NCBI GenBank assembly: GCA_002256985.1
Contig: NCGO01000005.1
Location: forward strand, 124,001-188,000
From: Novosphingobium sp. 28-62-57
GTDB taxonomy: Bacteria; Pseudomonadota; Alphaproteobacteria; Sphingomonadales; Sphingomonadaceae
Reading direction: 5' to 3'
Length of the DNA: 64,000 nucleotides
Shown here: piece by piece, positions 50,212 to 59,112 of the stretch
Layout of the letters: each line of letters begins with the position of its first letter
Numbering within the stretch: position 1 is the stretch's first letter
Position numbers and translations under genes: made by a program
Notes under the pieces: generated by a model
What the model saw: only the letters and a program-made list of their open reading frames with translations
Database searches by the model: none
What the model was told of the DNA's origin: nothing

Positions 50212-52479
50212 TCAGAATGTCTGGGTCACGGCAACGCCAAACGCACGCGGTGGGCGCGGCGCGGCATAGCTCCACACGTTCTGCACATCGTACCCGATGG
50301 TCCAGCCGTTCTCGTCCAGCAGGTTCTTCGCAAACACGCTGATCATCGTGTTGTCGATCCGGTAGCTGATCGAGGTATCCAGCATGTTCTGCGCCCCATT
50401 GCGCAAGTTGGGGTTGTTCAGGAAGGTCAGTTCGTGCGCGCCGATATGGTGCAGTTCGGCATTCAGCATCAGCAGTCCGGGGCCAACCTCGCGCTCATAA
50501 GAAGCGCGCAGATCCCAGGTCCACTTCGGCGCGCGGCGGATGCGCAGGAACGTGGCGTCCACCGGCGTGCCAGTGCTGAAAATGTCACCCACGAAGTTCT
50601 TGTACTTGGCATCCAGATACCCGACGTTCCCGGCAATCGTGAATTCCGGCGTGATCTGCGCGGTCAGATCCACTTCAAAGCCTTTGAGCTCGGCCTGCGA
50701 TGCGTTGATCGTGCGGTTTTCGCGGCCCGTAGAGGTGCCGGGTGCAGGCACGTCCAGATCCTGCTGCATGTCCTTGTATTTCATCAGATAGACCGCAGCG
50801 TTCAGGCGCAAACGGTCATCAAGGAACTGGCTCTTGAAGCCCAGTTCGAAGTTGTCGAGCGTTTCGGGGTTATAGGGCGTCGTCGCCGCGCTCAGCGTGG
50901 CCGGACGGCCATTGAAACCACCCGCGCGATAGCCGCGCGACCACAGCGCATAGGTCATCACATCGTCGGTCCAGTCATAGCTGAGGCTGACCTTGGGCGT
51001 GAATTCCGACCATGATTGCTTGGCCGGCGCACCCATCACGATGGCCCCGCCTGCCAGCGTCGGGGGAATCGCAAGGACCGGATTGGCTTCCTCGAGCGTG
51101 CCATAGATGAAGATCGTCTTGTCGTTGACGATGCTGGTCTTGCGGTCATGCGTATAGCGTCCGCCCAGCGTCAGCTTCAGCTTGTCGGTGATCCGGTAAT
51201 CGCCTTCGAAGTAGGCCGCATAGGACTTGGTTGTCTGCGTCACATCCTGCGCGCTGGTCAGCAGCGGCGCTCCGGCAAAGCCGATGTAGTTCTTCAGATT
51301 GATGGTATATTTCGAATCCCAGTGGAACCCGCCCAGCACGAAGGTCAGCGGCCCGGTCCCGCCCATGATCAGCCGCGCTTCGTTGGTGATCTGGCGCCAG
51401 CGGGCCGGACGGTCGGTGTGGTACAGCGTTTCCGGCGTCGAATCGAAGTCCTGATTGATCGACTCGTTGGTCTTCAGATAGCCGAAGATATACTGCAGCT
51501 CGAAATCGCCACCCAGATCGTACTTGATCTTGCCGATGGCCATATCCAGCTCGAACCGCGCGCTCTTGTCGACCGGGGCATTGCCCACGGTGATATAGCG
51601 GTCGCCCGAAATCGGCACGCCCGGCGAGGGTGAGCAATAACCAAAGCCTGCGCAGAACAGGTCGGTCGGCTTGGTGATCGCGTGCAACTGGCCGGGGTCC
51701 TGCCGGGTCAGCTGGTGATCATAGCTGAGCGAAACTTCCAGCGCCTCGGTCGGCGTGATCAGCAGTTGCGCGCCAATCGCGCGGAAGTCTGATTTCTGCC
51801 CCGGCTGGTTCTGCGTGCGGTTGAAGATATAGCCATCGGTGGAATTGTAAGCCCCGCTGACCTTCAGCGCCACATCGGGCGTAATGCCAAAGCTGACTAC
51901 GCCCTGCAGGTCATAAGTCTCAAAGCTGCTGTAAGTGCCACGCACCTTTCCAGTCAGCTCCTGCGTCGGCCGTGACCGCGCCAGGTTGATCACGCCGCCG
52001 GTGGCATTGCGGCCAAACAACGTACCCTGCGGCCCGCGCAGCACTTCCACGCGGTCCACGTCGATGGCCTTGAGCAGGCTGCCGGAGCTTTGGCCCAGAT
52101 AGATATCGTCAATCACCACGCCGACCGCCGGATCGACCGACTTTTCCACGTCGGCCACGCCGATCCCGCGGATATAGATGGCGGCCACCCCGCCCGGTCC
52201 CTGCTGCGTATCGTCGATCAGCACGTTGGGCGATGCATTGGCAAAATCGCGCACGTCCGAATCGAAGCGCTTGGCAAGGTCCGTTGCCCCCAGCGCGCTG
52301 ATCGAGGAGGACACGTCCTGCAGGTTCTCCACGCGCTTGCGCGCTGTCACCACGATGGCTTCAAGGCCTGCACTGGGTTCAGCATCGGCTTCTTGCGCCT
52401 GCACTTGCGAAGCGGCCAGCGCGACCGCCGATGTCGATGCCGCGATTACGAGGCGAAGGATTTGTCCCGCCATGCCCAT
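50212..52479 (-). CDS. TonB-dependent outer-membrane receptor
   Basis: 755 residues from the ATG at 52479 (GGGAGAGAG upstream). Signal peptide ending at about residue 29 (SQVQAQE), TonB-box-like AIVVTARKR at 41-49, plug with VEVLRGPQGTLFGRN, and a barrel ending FGVAVTQTF. First gene of the minus-strand operon with SDR, kinase, CoA ligase, TetR and racemase, so it likely imports the substrate handled by these and the divergent genes. The shared 319-bp intergenic region has two palindromes. Confidence 0.95.
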   Translation of the reverse strand: MGMAGQILRLVIAASTSAVALAASQVQAQEADAEPSAGLEAIVVTARKRVENLQDVSSSISALGATDLAKRFDSDVRDFANASPNVLIDDTQQGPGGVAAIYIRGIGVADVEKSVDPAVGVVIDDIYLGQSSGSLLKAIDVDRVEVLRGPQGTLFGRNATGGVINLARSRPTQELTGKVRGTYSSFETYDLQGVVSFGITPDVALKVSGAYNSTDGYIFNRTQNQPGQKSDFRAIGAQLLITPTEALEVSLSYDHQLTRQDPGQLHAITKPTDLFCAGFGYCSPSPGVPISGDRYITVGNAPVDKSARFELDMAIGKIKYDLGGDFELQYIFGYLKTNESINQDFDSTPETLYHTDRPARWRQITNEARLIMGGTGPLTFVLGGFHWDSKYTINLKNYIGFAGAPLLTSAQDVTQTTKSYAAYFEGDYRITDKLKLTLGGRYTHDRKTSIVNDKTIFIYGTLEEANPVLAIPPTLAGGAIVMGAPAKQSWSEFTPKVSLSYDWTDDVMTYALWSRGYRAGGFNGRPATLSAATTPYNPETLDNFELGFKSQFLDDRLRLNAAVYLMKYKDMQQDLDVPAPGTSTGRENRTINASQAELKGFEVDLTAQITPEFTIAGNVGYLDAKYKNFVGDIFSTGTPVDATFLRIRRAPKWTWDLRASYEREVGPGLLMLNAELHHIGAHELTFLNNPNLRNGAQNMLDTSISYRIDNTMISVFAKNLLDENGWTIGYDVQNVWSYAAPRPPRAFGVAVTQTF

Positions 52480-52798
52480 CTGTCTCTCTCCCATCTCTCA
52501 CGCTCTGTCGTCGTGACCTGTTGGCGTCAGGGCGGCGTGCCGTTTGGCATCTACCTCCTGACCTGCGCCGATGGCTATCAAACTTGCTATACCCGAGCAA
52601 GTATAATTCTGCAGCAGCCGTCAGCGCGCCTGTGCAGCGTCAATTCTAAATCCCCGTAACTCATAGACCATTGGGGATAACTCCTGGCCTATGATCCAAA
52701 TGCCATGGAGTCCGAATCACTTTTTTACTTGTCGCGAACTAGTAAATATGATCCATCATAAGCGACACGAAGATACTTCGGCGCAGGAGAGGAATGGC
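52480..52798. promoter_or_regulatory. Divergent control region with two operator palindromes
   Basis: This 319-bp gap contains no gene. ACTTGCT-N7-AGCAAGT (52582-52602) is exact and matches the 46074 site. TTTACTTGT-cgcga-ACTAGTAAA (52724-52746) is a second dyad with one mismatch. Together they can control both the TonB receptor operon (-) and the SDR/ACAD/BVMO operon (+), most simply through TetR C. Confidence 0.6.
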
Positions 52799-53551
52799 AT
52801 GACCAAGCGGCTGGAAGGCAAAGTTGCGCTGATCTCTGGCGGGGCCAGCGGCTTGGGCGAAGCGCAGGCGCTGCTCTATGCCCGCGAAGGCGCGAGCGTG
52901 GTAATCGGCGATCTTCAGGAAGAGCTGGGCCAAGCCGTTGCTGCGCGAATCGCAGGCGAAGGCGGGCAGGCCCTGTTCACCCGGCTTGACGTGACCGATC
53001 TGGAAAGCTGGCACGCAGCGGTTGCCCTGGCCGTCGCCACGTTCGGCAAGCTCACCACGCTGGTCAACAATGCCGGCATCTTTCACCCCGGCGGGATCGA
53101 AACCGAATCGCCGGCCGGGTGGGACCGCATGGTCGCGATCAACCAGACCGGCGTGTTCTATGGCATGAAGGCCGCCGCGCCCGAACTGCTGAAGGCGGGC
53201 AATGCTGCCATCGTCAACATCTCCTCGCTCTATGGCCTGATCGGCAGTCCCGATGCCATCAGCTACCACGCCTCCAAAGCCGCCGTGCGCGTGATGGGCA
53301 AGGGCGGCGCGCTCGAATTCGCCAAACGCGGCATTCGCGTCAACACGATCTTCCCCGGCCAGATCCGCACGCCAATCCTCGGCGATATCACGCCCGAACA
53401 GGACGCCGCGATCAAGGCCTCCATCCCGATGGGCGTGGTCGGCGATCCGATGGACATTGCCCACGGCTCGCTGTTCCTCGCCTCTGACGAGGCCCGCTAC
53501 ATCACCGGCGCAGAGCTGTGGATCGATGGCGGTTGGTACGCCGGGTGCTGA
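52799..53551 (+). CDS. Short-chain dehydrogenase/reductase
   Basis: 250 residues with SGGASGLG, NNAG and catalytic YHASK. GGAGAGG precedes the ATG at 52799. First gene of the plus-strand operon that leads to the BVMO. It is likely to make the ketone that is later oxidised, or to act on another hydroxyl of the substrate. The acyl-CoA dehydrogenase follows after 22 bases. Confidence 0.9.
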   Translation: MTKRLEGKVALISGGASGLGEAQALLYAREGASVVIGDLQEELGQAVAARIAGEGGQALFTRLDVTDLESWHAAVALAVATFGKLTTLVNNAGIFHPGGIETESPAGWDRMVAINQTGVFYGMKAAAPELLKAGNAAIVNISSLYGLIGSPDAISYHASKAAVRVMGKGGALEFAKRGIRVNTIFPGQIRTPILGDITPEQDAAIKASIPMGVVGDPMDIAHGSLFLASDEARYITGAELWIDGGWYAGC

Positions 53552-53573
53552 ACACCCCTGGAGCATATATTTG

Positions 53574-54884
53574 ATGAGCTGGAATTTTTCGACCGAACCC
53601 GAATTCGAAGACAAGCTGGCCTGGATGCGCGAGTTCGTGGCGCACGAGATCGAGCCAATGGACCTTGTCTTCCGCAAACCGGGCGATCCCTTCGACCCGC
53701 GCTCGCCCGCGCGCCGGGCCATGGCACCGCTGAAGGAAGTGGTGAAAGCCAAAGGCCTGTGGGCGTGCCATCTTGGCCCGGAACTGGGCGGGCAGGGCTA
53801 TGGCCAGCTGCATCTGGGCCTCATGAACGAGGTGCTTGGCCGCAGCCGCTTTGCCCCCACCGTGTTCGGCACGCAGGCCCCCGATACCGGCAATGCCGAA
53901 ATCCTCGCCCGCTTTGGCACGGCTGATCAGAAGGCCCGCTATCTGGCCCCGCTGCTCGATGGCGAGATCGTCTCGTGCTTTTCAATGACCGAGCCGCAGG
54001 CCGGGGCCGATCCCGGCGAATTTTCGTGCAAGGCCACGCTCGATGGCGATCACTGGGTGATTGATGGCGAAAAGTGGTTCGCCAGCCATGCCGACATGGC
54101 CGAATTCCTGATCGTCATGTGCATCACCAACCCGGACGTGGCCGTCCACATGGGCTCGACGATGCTCATCGTGCCGCGCACCACGCCCGGGCTGGAGATC
54201 ATCCGCAACACCGCCGTCGGCCCCAAGGATGAAATCGGCAGCGGCGTCCATGGCTATCTGCGCTTCACCCAGTGCCGCGTGCCGCGCGAAAACGCGCTGG
54301 GCGATGTGGGCGAAGGCTTCAAGGTGGCGCAATCGCGCCTTGGCGGCGGCCGCATCCACCACGCGATGCGCACCGTCGGCATGCTGAACAAGGCGATGGA
54401 CATGATGTGCGAACGCGCCGTCAGCCGCGTGACCAAGGGCGAGCGTCTGGCCGACAAGCAGATGGTGCAGGAACGCATTGCCGACAGCTACACCCAGATC
54501 ACCCAGTTCCGCCTGCACGTGCTCTACGCCGCGTGGTTGATGGATCAGGACAAGGGCTATACCCACCGCGTGCGGCGCGAGATTTCGGCGATCAAGGCCG
54601 CAATGCCGGGCGTGCTGAAAGACGTGATCTACCGCGCGCTGCACCTGCACGGCTCGCTTGGCATGTCGAATGAAACGCCGTTGATGGACATGTGGCAGCA
54701 TGTGCCGGAAATGGGCATCGTCGATGGCCCGACCGAGGTCCACAAAGTCTCAGTCGCGCGCGATATCCTGCGCCATGTGCAACCCGCCACCGGCCCGTTC
54801 CCCAGCTATTTCGTGCCCGATCGCCGGGCCGAAGCGCAGATCAAGTTTGCAGCCTATCTCGAACAGGAGGCACTGCCATCATGA
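53574..54884 (+). CDS. Acyl-CoA dehydrogenase, ACAD10/11-like
   Basis: 436 residues, longer than the usual FadE. It has MTEPQAGADPGEFSCKAT and ends with MGIVDGPTEVHKVSVARDIL, a C-terminal motif (DGPTEVHK) characteristic of ACAD10/ACAD11 and related bacterial enzymes. In the levulinate pathway LvaC, and in ACAD10/11, the dehydrogenase removes a phosphate from a phosphorylated 4-hydroxyacyl-CoA. The matching kinase is in the divergent operon. The next gene overlaps its stop (ATGA). Confidence 0.92.
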   Translation: MSWNFSTEPEFEDKLAWMREFVAHEIEPMDLVFRKPGDPFDPRSPARRAMAPLKEVVKAKGLWACHLGPELGGQGYGQLHLGLMNEVLGRSRFAPTVFGTQAPDTGNAEILARFGTADQKARYLAPLLDGEIVSCFSMTEPQAGADPGEFSCKATLDGDHWVIDGEKWFASHADMAEFLIVMCITNPDVAVHMGSTMLIVPRTTPGLEIIRNTAVGPKDEIGSGVHGYLRFTQCRVPRENALGDVGEGFKVAQSRLGGGRIHHAMRTVGMLNKAMDMMCERAVSRVTKGERLADKQMVQERIADSYTQITQFRLHVLYAAWLMDQDKGYTHRVRREISAIKAAMPGVLKDVIYRALHLHGSLGMSNETPLMDMWQHVPEMGIVDGPTEVHKVSVARDILRHVQPATGPFPSYFVPDRRAEAQIKFAAYLEQEALPS

Positions 54885-55342
54885 CAGCATCCCTGGAACA
54901 GCGGCTTGAAGCGCTGGAGACGCGCCAAGCGCTGCTCGATCTGACGTCAGACTATTGCCACGGCTTTGACAAGCGCGACTTCGACCGGTTTCTGGCGATC
55001 TGGTGGGACGATGCGGTGTGGGAGATCGGCCCGCCGTTTGGCAGCTTTACCGGGCACGAAGGCATTACCCATGCCGTCCACGATATCCTGTGGCCGGCCT
55101 GGGCCATGTCCACGCATTACACCACCAACCTGCATGTCACTGCTGATGGGCCGGACAGCGCAAACGGCGTCTGCGATGTCTATTGCATCGGCAATACCAG
55201 CGATGGGCAGGCGCAGACCGTGGCGGCAACCTATCGCGATCACTTCGTCCGGCGCGATGGCATCTGGAAGATCGCGCGCCGCACGGTGACGATGCAGCAT
55301 TTCAGCCCGCTGACGGGAATAACGCTGTCCGCACCGCAATAG
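54881..55342 (+). CDS. SnoaL-like (NTF2-fold) protein
   Basis: 153 residues with an N-terminal helix (LEQRLEALETRQALLDLTSDY), CHGFDKRDFDRFLAIWWDDA, and the typical YRDHFVRRDGIWKIARR C-terminal strand. It is translationally coupled to the acyl-CoA dehydrogenase. Similar to the SnoaL-like protein at 6405 in fold but shorter. Function is unknown: isomerase, hydratase or substrate chaperone. Confidence 0.85.
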   Translation: MTASLEQRLEALETRQALLDLTSDYCHGFDKRDFDRFLAIWWDDAVWEIGPPFGSFTGHEGITHAVHDILWPAWAMSTHYTTNLHVTADGPDSANGVCDVYCIGNTSDGQAQTVAATYRDHFVRRDGIWKIARRTVTMQHFSPLTGITLSAPQ

Positions 55343-55367
55343 CGGGCGGATTTAAGGGAGAGAGCAG

Positions 55368-56171
55368 ATGGCCCGTTTCGATTGCGGCGATGGCCGCTCG
55401 GTTTACTACGAACATCATCGCGGCACCGGCACGCCAGTGGTGCTGATCCACGGCTGGGCCATGTCTGGCCGCATCTGGGCCAGCACGGTCGAGGCGTTGA
55501 AGGCCGATGGCCATGCGGTGATCGTGATCGACCATCGCGGTTGCGGCCAGTCCGACCGCGATTTTGCCGATATGTCGGTGGGCGCCATCGCCGCAGACGT
55601 GGCGGCCATCGTGGCGCAGGAAACCACCATGCCGGTCGTGCTCAATGGCTGGTCACTGGGCGGAGCCGTGGCTGCACAGGCCGCGCATCTGCTGGGCGAT
55701 CAGGCCGCAGGGCTGGTCCTGACCTGCGGCGCATCGCCGCGCTTTACCCGCAGCGATGATTTCCCCCACGGCGGTGATCCCGATGGCCTTGCCGCCACCG
55801 CCGCCGCGCTGGCCGCAGACCGGGCCGGGTTCTTTCATGGCTTGGCACAGGGCATCTGCGTGCGTGAAGTCAGCGCGCCCACGATCGAATGGATGTGGGC
55901 CGCGTTCATCGACAGCGGCCCCGGCGTGATCGATTCGCTGGTCGATCTGGGCAATGTGGATCAGTGCGATCTGCTGGCCCAACTTGATGCGCCGGTGCTG
56001 TCCATCGTTGGCGGGGCCGATCCGATCCTCGATCCCGAAGTGGGCAAGGCAGCCGCCAGCATCGCCCGCAACGGCACGCTCGCCGTGATCGATAACTGCG
56101 GCCACGCGCCTTTCATCGAAGATGCGCCTGCATACCTCGCCGCGCTGCGCCACTTTCTGGCCAGCCTGTGA
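55368..56171 (+). CDS. Alpha/beta hydrolase
   Basis: 267 residues of the alpha/beta hydrolase fold. Oxyanion region VLIHGWAMSG, nucleophile in NGWSLGGAV, acid in VGGADPILDPE, and histidine in NCGHAPF. GGGAGAGAGCAG lies before the ATG at 55368. In the same operon as the BVMO, it is the natural candidate to open the lactone that enzyme makes; esters or thioesters are other possibilities. Confidence 0.9.
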   Translation: MARFDCGDGRSVYYEHHRGTGTPVVLIHGWAMSGRIWASTVEALKADGHAVIVIDHRGCGQSDRDFADMSVGAIAADVAAIVAQETTMPVVLNGWSLGGAVAAQAAHLLGDQAAGLVLTCGASPRFTRSDDFPHGGDPDGLAATAAALAADRAGFFHGLAQGICVREVSAPTIEWMWAAFIDSGPGVIDSLVDLGNVDQCDLLAQLDAPVLSIVGGADPILDPEVGKAAASIARNGTLAVIDNCGHAPFIEDAPAYLAALRHFLASL

Positions 56172-56193
56172 TGCGCAAGAACAAGGGTGAATC

Positions 56194-57306
56194 ATGACTG
56201 CTCTGGATGCCTTCTTTACCCCGTTTGCGTGCAAATCGCTGAAACTTGCCAACCGCTTCATGATGGCGCCGATGTCGCGCTATTTCGCGCCCGGCGGCAT
56301 CCTCAGCCAGGAATCGGCCGACTATTACCGCCGCCGGATCGAAGGCGGCGTGGGCGCGGTGATTACTGAAGGGGTGGCGGTGGACCGGCCCGGCTCGGTC
56401 GCCGCCGATACCGTGCCGCACTTCTATGGCGAGGAAGGACTTGCCGCGTGGGACCGCGCGCGCGCCGGGGTCCACGGCGCAGGCGGCGCGATCATCCCGC
56501 AGCTGTGGCACGTGGGCGGCTGCACCGATTTCAACTTCCCCGATTCCCCGCATGATCCGCTGGAAAGCCCCTCTGGCCTTGTCGGGCCGGGCATCGAAGG
56601 GGGCCGCGTGATGACTGCACAGGATATCGATGGCGTCATCGCCTCGTTCGTGCGCGGAGCCTTGGATGCGCAGCGTCTGGGCTTTGACGCGGTGGAGCTG
56701 CACGGCGCGCATGGCTACTTGTTCGACCAGTTCTTCTGGGACGTAACCAACCAGCGCGATGACCGCTTCGGCGGTCCCGGCATTGCCGAGCGCGTGCGCT
56801 TTGCCGCCGATACCGTGGCCGCCATTCGCGCGGCTGTCGGCCCGGACTTTGCCATCATCTTCCGCGTCTCGCAGTGGAAGACCTATATGTACGAGGCCAA
56901 GATCGCCACCACGCCTGCCGAACTGGAACAATGGCTGGCCCCACTCAGCGCGGCAGGCGTGGACATTTTCCACTGCTCCGAACGGCGCTTTTGGGAGGCG
57001 GCCTTCCCCGATGAAGGCGACCGCAATCTGGCAGGCTGGGCCAAGCATATCACCGGCAAGGCCACGATCACGGTCGGCTCGGTCGGGCTGGACCGCGATC
57101 TGATGCAGGACTTTGTCGAAGGGCAATCGGTGCCCACATTGAAATCGCTCGATGAACTGGCCCACCGGTTTGATCGTGGCGATTTCGATCTGGTCGCCGT
57201 GGGCCGCGCGCTGCTGGCCGATCCGCACTGGCTGCAAAAGGTGCGCAACGGCGCGGTGGACGAACTGCTGCCCTATTCGCGCGAATGCATGGACGTGCTG
57301 CACTGA
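56194..57306 (+). CDS. Old yellow enzyme-family ene-reductase (canonical HGAH)
   Basis: 370 residues, NADH:flavin oxidoreductase TIM barrel. The substrate-binding pair is the canonical HGAH in VELHGAHGYLFDQFF, unlike the HCAS of the enzyme at 5326. It also shows LANRFMMAPMSR, the GVGAVITEGVAV strand and IIPQLWHVGG. It would reduce an enone or enoyl group. It lies 22 bases after the hydrolase and 80 before the BVMO. GGTG is the only weak ribosome-binding site. Confidence 0.92.
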   Translation: MTALDAFFTPFACKSLKLANRFMMAPMSRYFAPGGILSQESADYYRRRIEGGVGAVITEGVAVDRPGSVAADTVPHFYGEEGLAAWDRARAGVHGAGGAIIPQLWHVGGCTDFNFPDSPHDPLESPSGLVGPGIEGGRVMTAQDIDGVIASFVRGALDAQRLGFDAVELHGAHGYLFDQFFWDVTNQRDDRFGGPGIAERVRFAADTVAAIRAAVGPDFAIIFRVSQWKTYMYEAKIATTPAELEQWLAPLSAAGVDIFHCSERRFWEAAFPDEGDRNLAGWAKHITGKATITVGSVGLDRDLMQDFVEGQSVPTLKSLDELAHRFDRGDFDLVAVGRALLADPHWLQKVRNGAVDELLPYSRECMDVLH

Positions 57307-57386
57307 TAAATATCGATAATTGAACAGATGATCGCACCGCGCGCGCCCGCAGGGCCGCCGCAGGATCACCACAAGAGGGAAGAGCG

Positions 57387-59054
57387 ATGACCACCACCAC
57401 GCAAAACGCTTCAGCGGTAACAAGCCGCGACGTTGATTTTGACGCTATCGGCATCGGCGCCGGTTTTGCGGGCCTTGCGCTGATCCACTATCTGCGCGGG
57501 GCCGGGCTTTCGGTCCGCGTGTTTGACAAGGCTCCCGATGTGGGCGGCACCTGGGCATGGAACCGCTATCCCGGCGCTGCCACCGATAGCGAAAGCTATT
57601 ACTACTGCCTGACCTTTTCGAAGGAAATCCTGCAGGAATGGACCTGGACCAAGCGCTATCCAGGCCGTCAGGAAACGCAGGATTACTTGCGCTTCGTGGC
57701 CGACAAGTGCGACATGTGGCCGCATATCCAGCTGAACACCGCCGTGGTCGAAGCCCGCTATCTGGCCGACCGGGCCTGCTGGCAGGTGACCACCGGCACG
57801 GGTGAGGTGTTCACGTGCAAATACTTCATCAGCGGCATGGGCATGATTTCCGAGCCCGTAATTCCCAGCATTCCGGGCATGGACCGCTTCGAAGGCCCGC
57901 TGTTCCACTCCTCGCGCTGGCCGCAGGAAGAACTGGACTATGCGGGCAAGCGGATCGGCGTGATCGGGGCCGGGGCCACCGCGGTGCAGATGGTGCCCGA
58001 ACTGGCCAAGACCGCCGCCAGCGTCACCGTGTTCCAGCGCACGCCGAACTATATCCTGCCCGCGATGCAGCGGCCGATGACGCCCGAATGGGATCAGGAG
58101 ATCAAGGCCAATTACGATGCCATCGTCGCCAAATGCCGCAACCATGTGTTCGGCATGGCGTTCGACAGTCCGGTCGGCCGCAACGTGATCGATACCCCGC
58201 CCGAAGAGCGGCAGCGCATCTTTGAAGAGCACTGGAAGGGCAGCTTCCGCTGGGTCTTCGAAACTTTCGACGATCTGCTCGCCAGCCCCGAAGCCAACCG
58301 CATGGCCGCCGATTTCATCGGGGCCAAAATGCGCGAGCGCGTGAAGGACCCGCGCATCGCCGATCTGCTGACGCCGACGTTCGACGATTACCCGCTCTTC
58401 GCCAAGCGCCCGCCGCTTGATCATGGGTACCTTGAGGCGTTCAACGAAGATCACGTCCATCTGGTTGATATCAAGAACGATCAGCCGCTGGTGGAAATCA
58501 CCGAAACCGGCGTGCGCACCACCAAGGCAGACTACGAATTCGACATCATCGTGCTGGCCACCGGCTTTCAGGCCTATACCGGCGCATTGGAAGCCTTCCC
58601 GATCATCGGGGCGAGCGGGCAGACCTTGCGCGAAAAGTGGAAGACGCTGTCGGAATGCATCATGGGCGTGTGCGTTTCCGATTTCCCCAACATGTTCGTC
58701 GTCACAGGCCCTCAGGCCCCGTTCGCCAACCTGCCCACCTCGATCGAACAGAACGTGGTGTGGATCACGCGCTGCATCGAAAAGATGGAGGCCGAAGGGC
58801 TCGACGTGTTCTGGCCCCGGCGCGAGGCTGAACAGGCGTGGACCGCGCATACCGCCGATATCCATGTGCAAACGCTGATGAACGAAGGCACCAAGGTCAA
58901 TTCATGGATGATGGGCGCCAACCGCGAGGACAAGCCCCCGCGTGTGCTGATCTACTTCGGTGGGGCGAACTTCTATTACGATGCGCTGGAGGAATCCGCG
59001 CAGAAAGGGTTCCCGGAACTCGAATTTGAAAGGCGCGCGGAGCACGTATCCTGA
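57387..59054 (+). CDS. Baeyer-Villiger monooxygenase
   Basis: 555 residues. First Rossmann motif GIGAGFAGLAL, GGTWAWNRYPG, fingerprint FEGPLFHSSRWP (168-179) and a second GVIGAGATAVQ motif. Closer to the cyclohexanone/steroid BVMO branch (GTWAWNRYPGAATDSES is a recognised signature) than the enzyme at 9968. It turns a cyclic ketone into a lactone with FAD, NADPH and O2. Last gene of the operon with SDR, acyl-CoA dehydrogenase and hydrolase. GAGGGAAGAG precedes the ATG. Confidence 0.94.
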   Translation: MTTTTQNASAVTSRDVDFDAIGIGAGFAGLALIHYLRGAGLSVRVFDKAPDVGGTWAWNRYPGAATDSESYYYCLTFSKEILQEWTWTKRYPGRQETQDYLRFVADKCDMWPHIQLNTAVVEARYLADRACWQVTTGTGEVFTCKYFISGMGMISEPVIPSIPGMDRFEGPLFHSSRWPQEELDYAGKRIGVIGAGATAVQMVPELAKTAASVTVFQRTPNYILPAMQRPMTPEWDQEIKANYDAIVAKCRNHVFGMAFDSPVGRNVIDTPPEERQRIFEEHWKGSFRWVFETFDDLLASPEANRMAADFIGAKMRERVKDPRIADLLTPTFDDYPLFAKRPPLDHGYLEAFNEDHVHLVDIKNDQPLVEITETGVRTTKADYEFDIIVLATGFQAYTGALEAFPIIGASGQTLREKWKTLSECIMGVCVSDFPNMFVVTGPQAPFANLPTSIEQNVVWITRCIEKMEAEGLDVFWPRREAEQAWTAHTADIHVQTLMNEGTKVNSWMMGANREDKPPRVLIYFGGANFYYDALEESAQKGFPELEFERRAEHVS

Positions 59055-59057
59055 AGT

Positions 59058-59090
59058 GCACCTAGATGCACCTAGCAGCACCTAGCCGCA
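59058..59090. repeat. Tandem 10-bp repeat GCACCTAG-NN (three units)
   Basis: GCACCTAG occurs at 59058-59065, 59068-59075 and 59078-59085, with a period of exactly 10 bases, then a partial fourth (GCAC). It lies between the convergent BVMO and Rieske ferredoxin genes. Confidence 0.75.
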
Positions 59091-59112
59091 CAGAACCGCG
59101 GCTAAGTGCGCC

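Noticed and set aside
57411..58871. Long antisense open frame over the second BVMO
   Set aside because: Same reason: GC-rich mirror frame, no family features, and it covers conserved sense motifs.
59058..59090. CRISPR array
   Set aside because: Repeats are 8 bases with 2-base spacers, far from CRISPR dimensions, and no cas genes are present.
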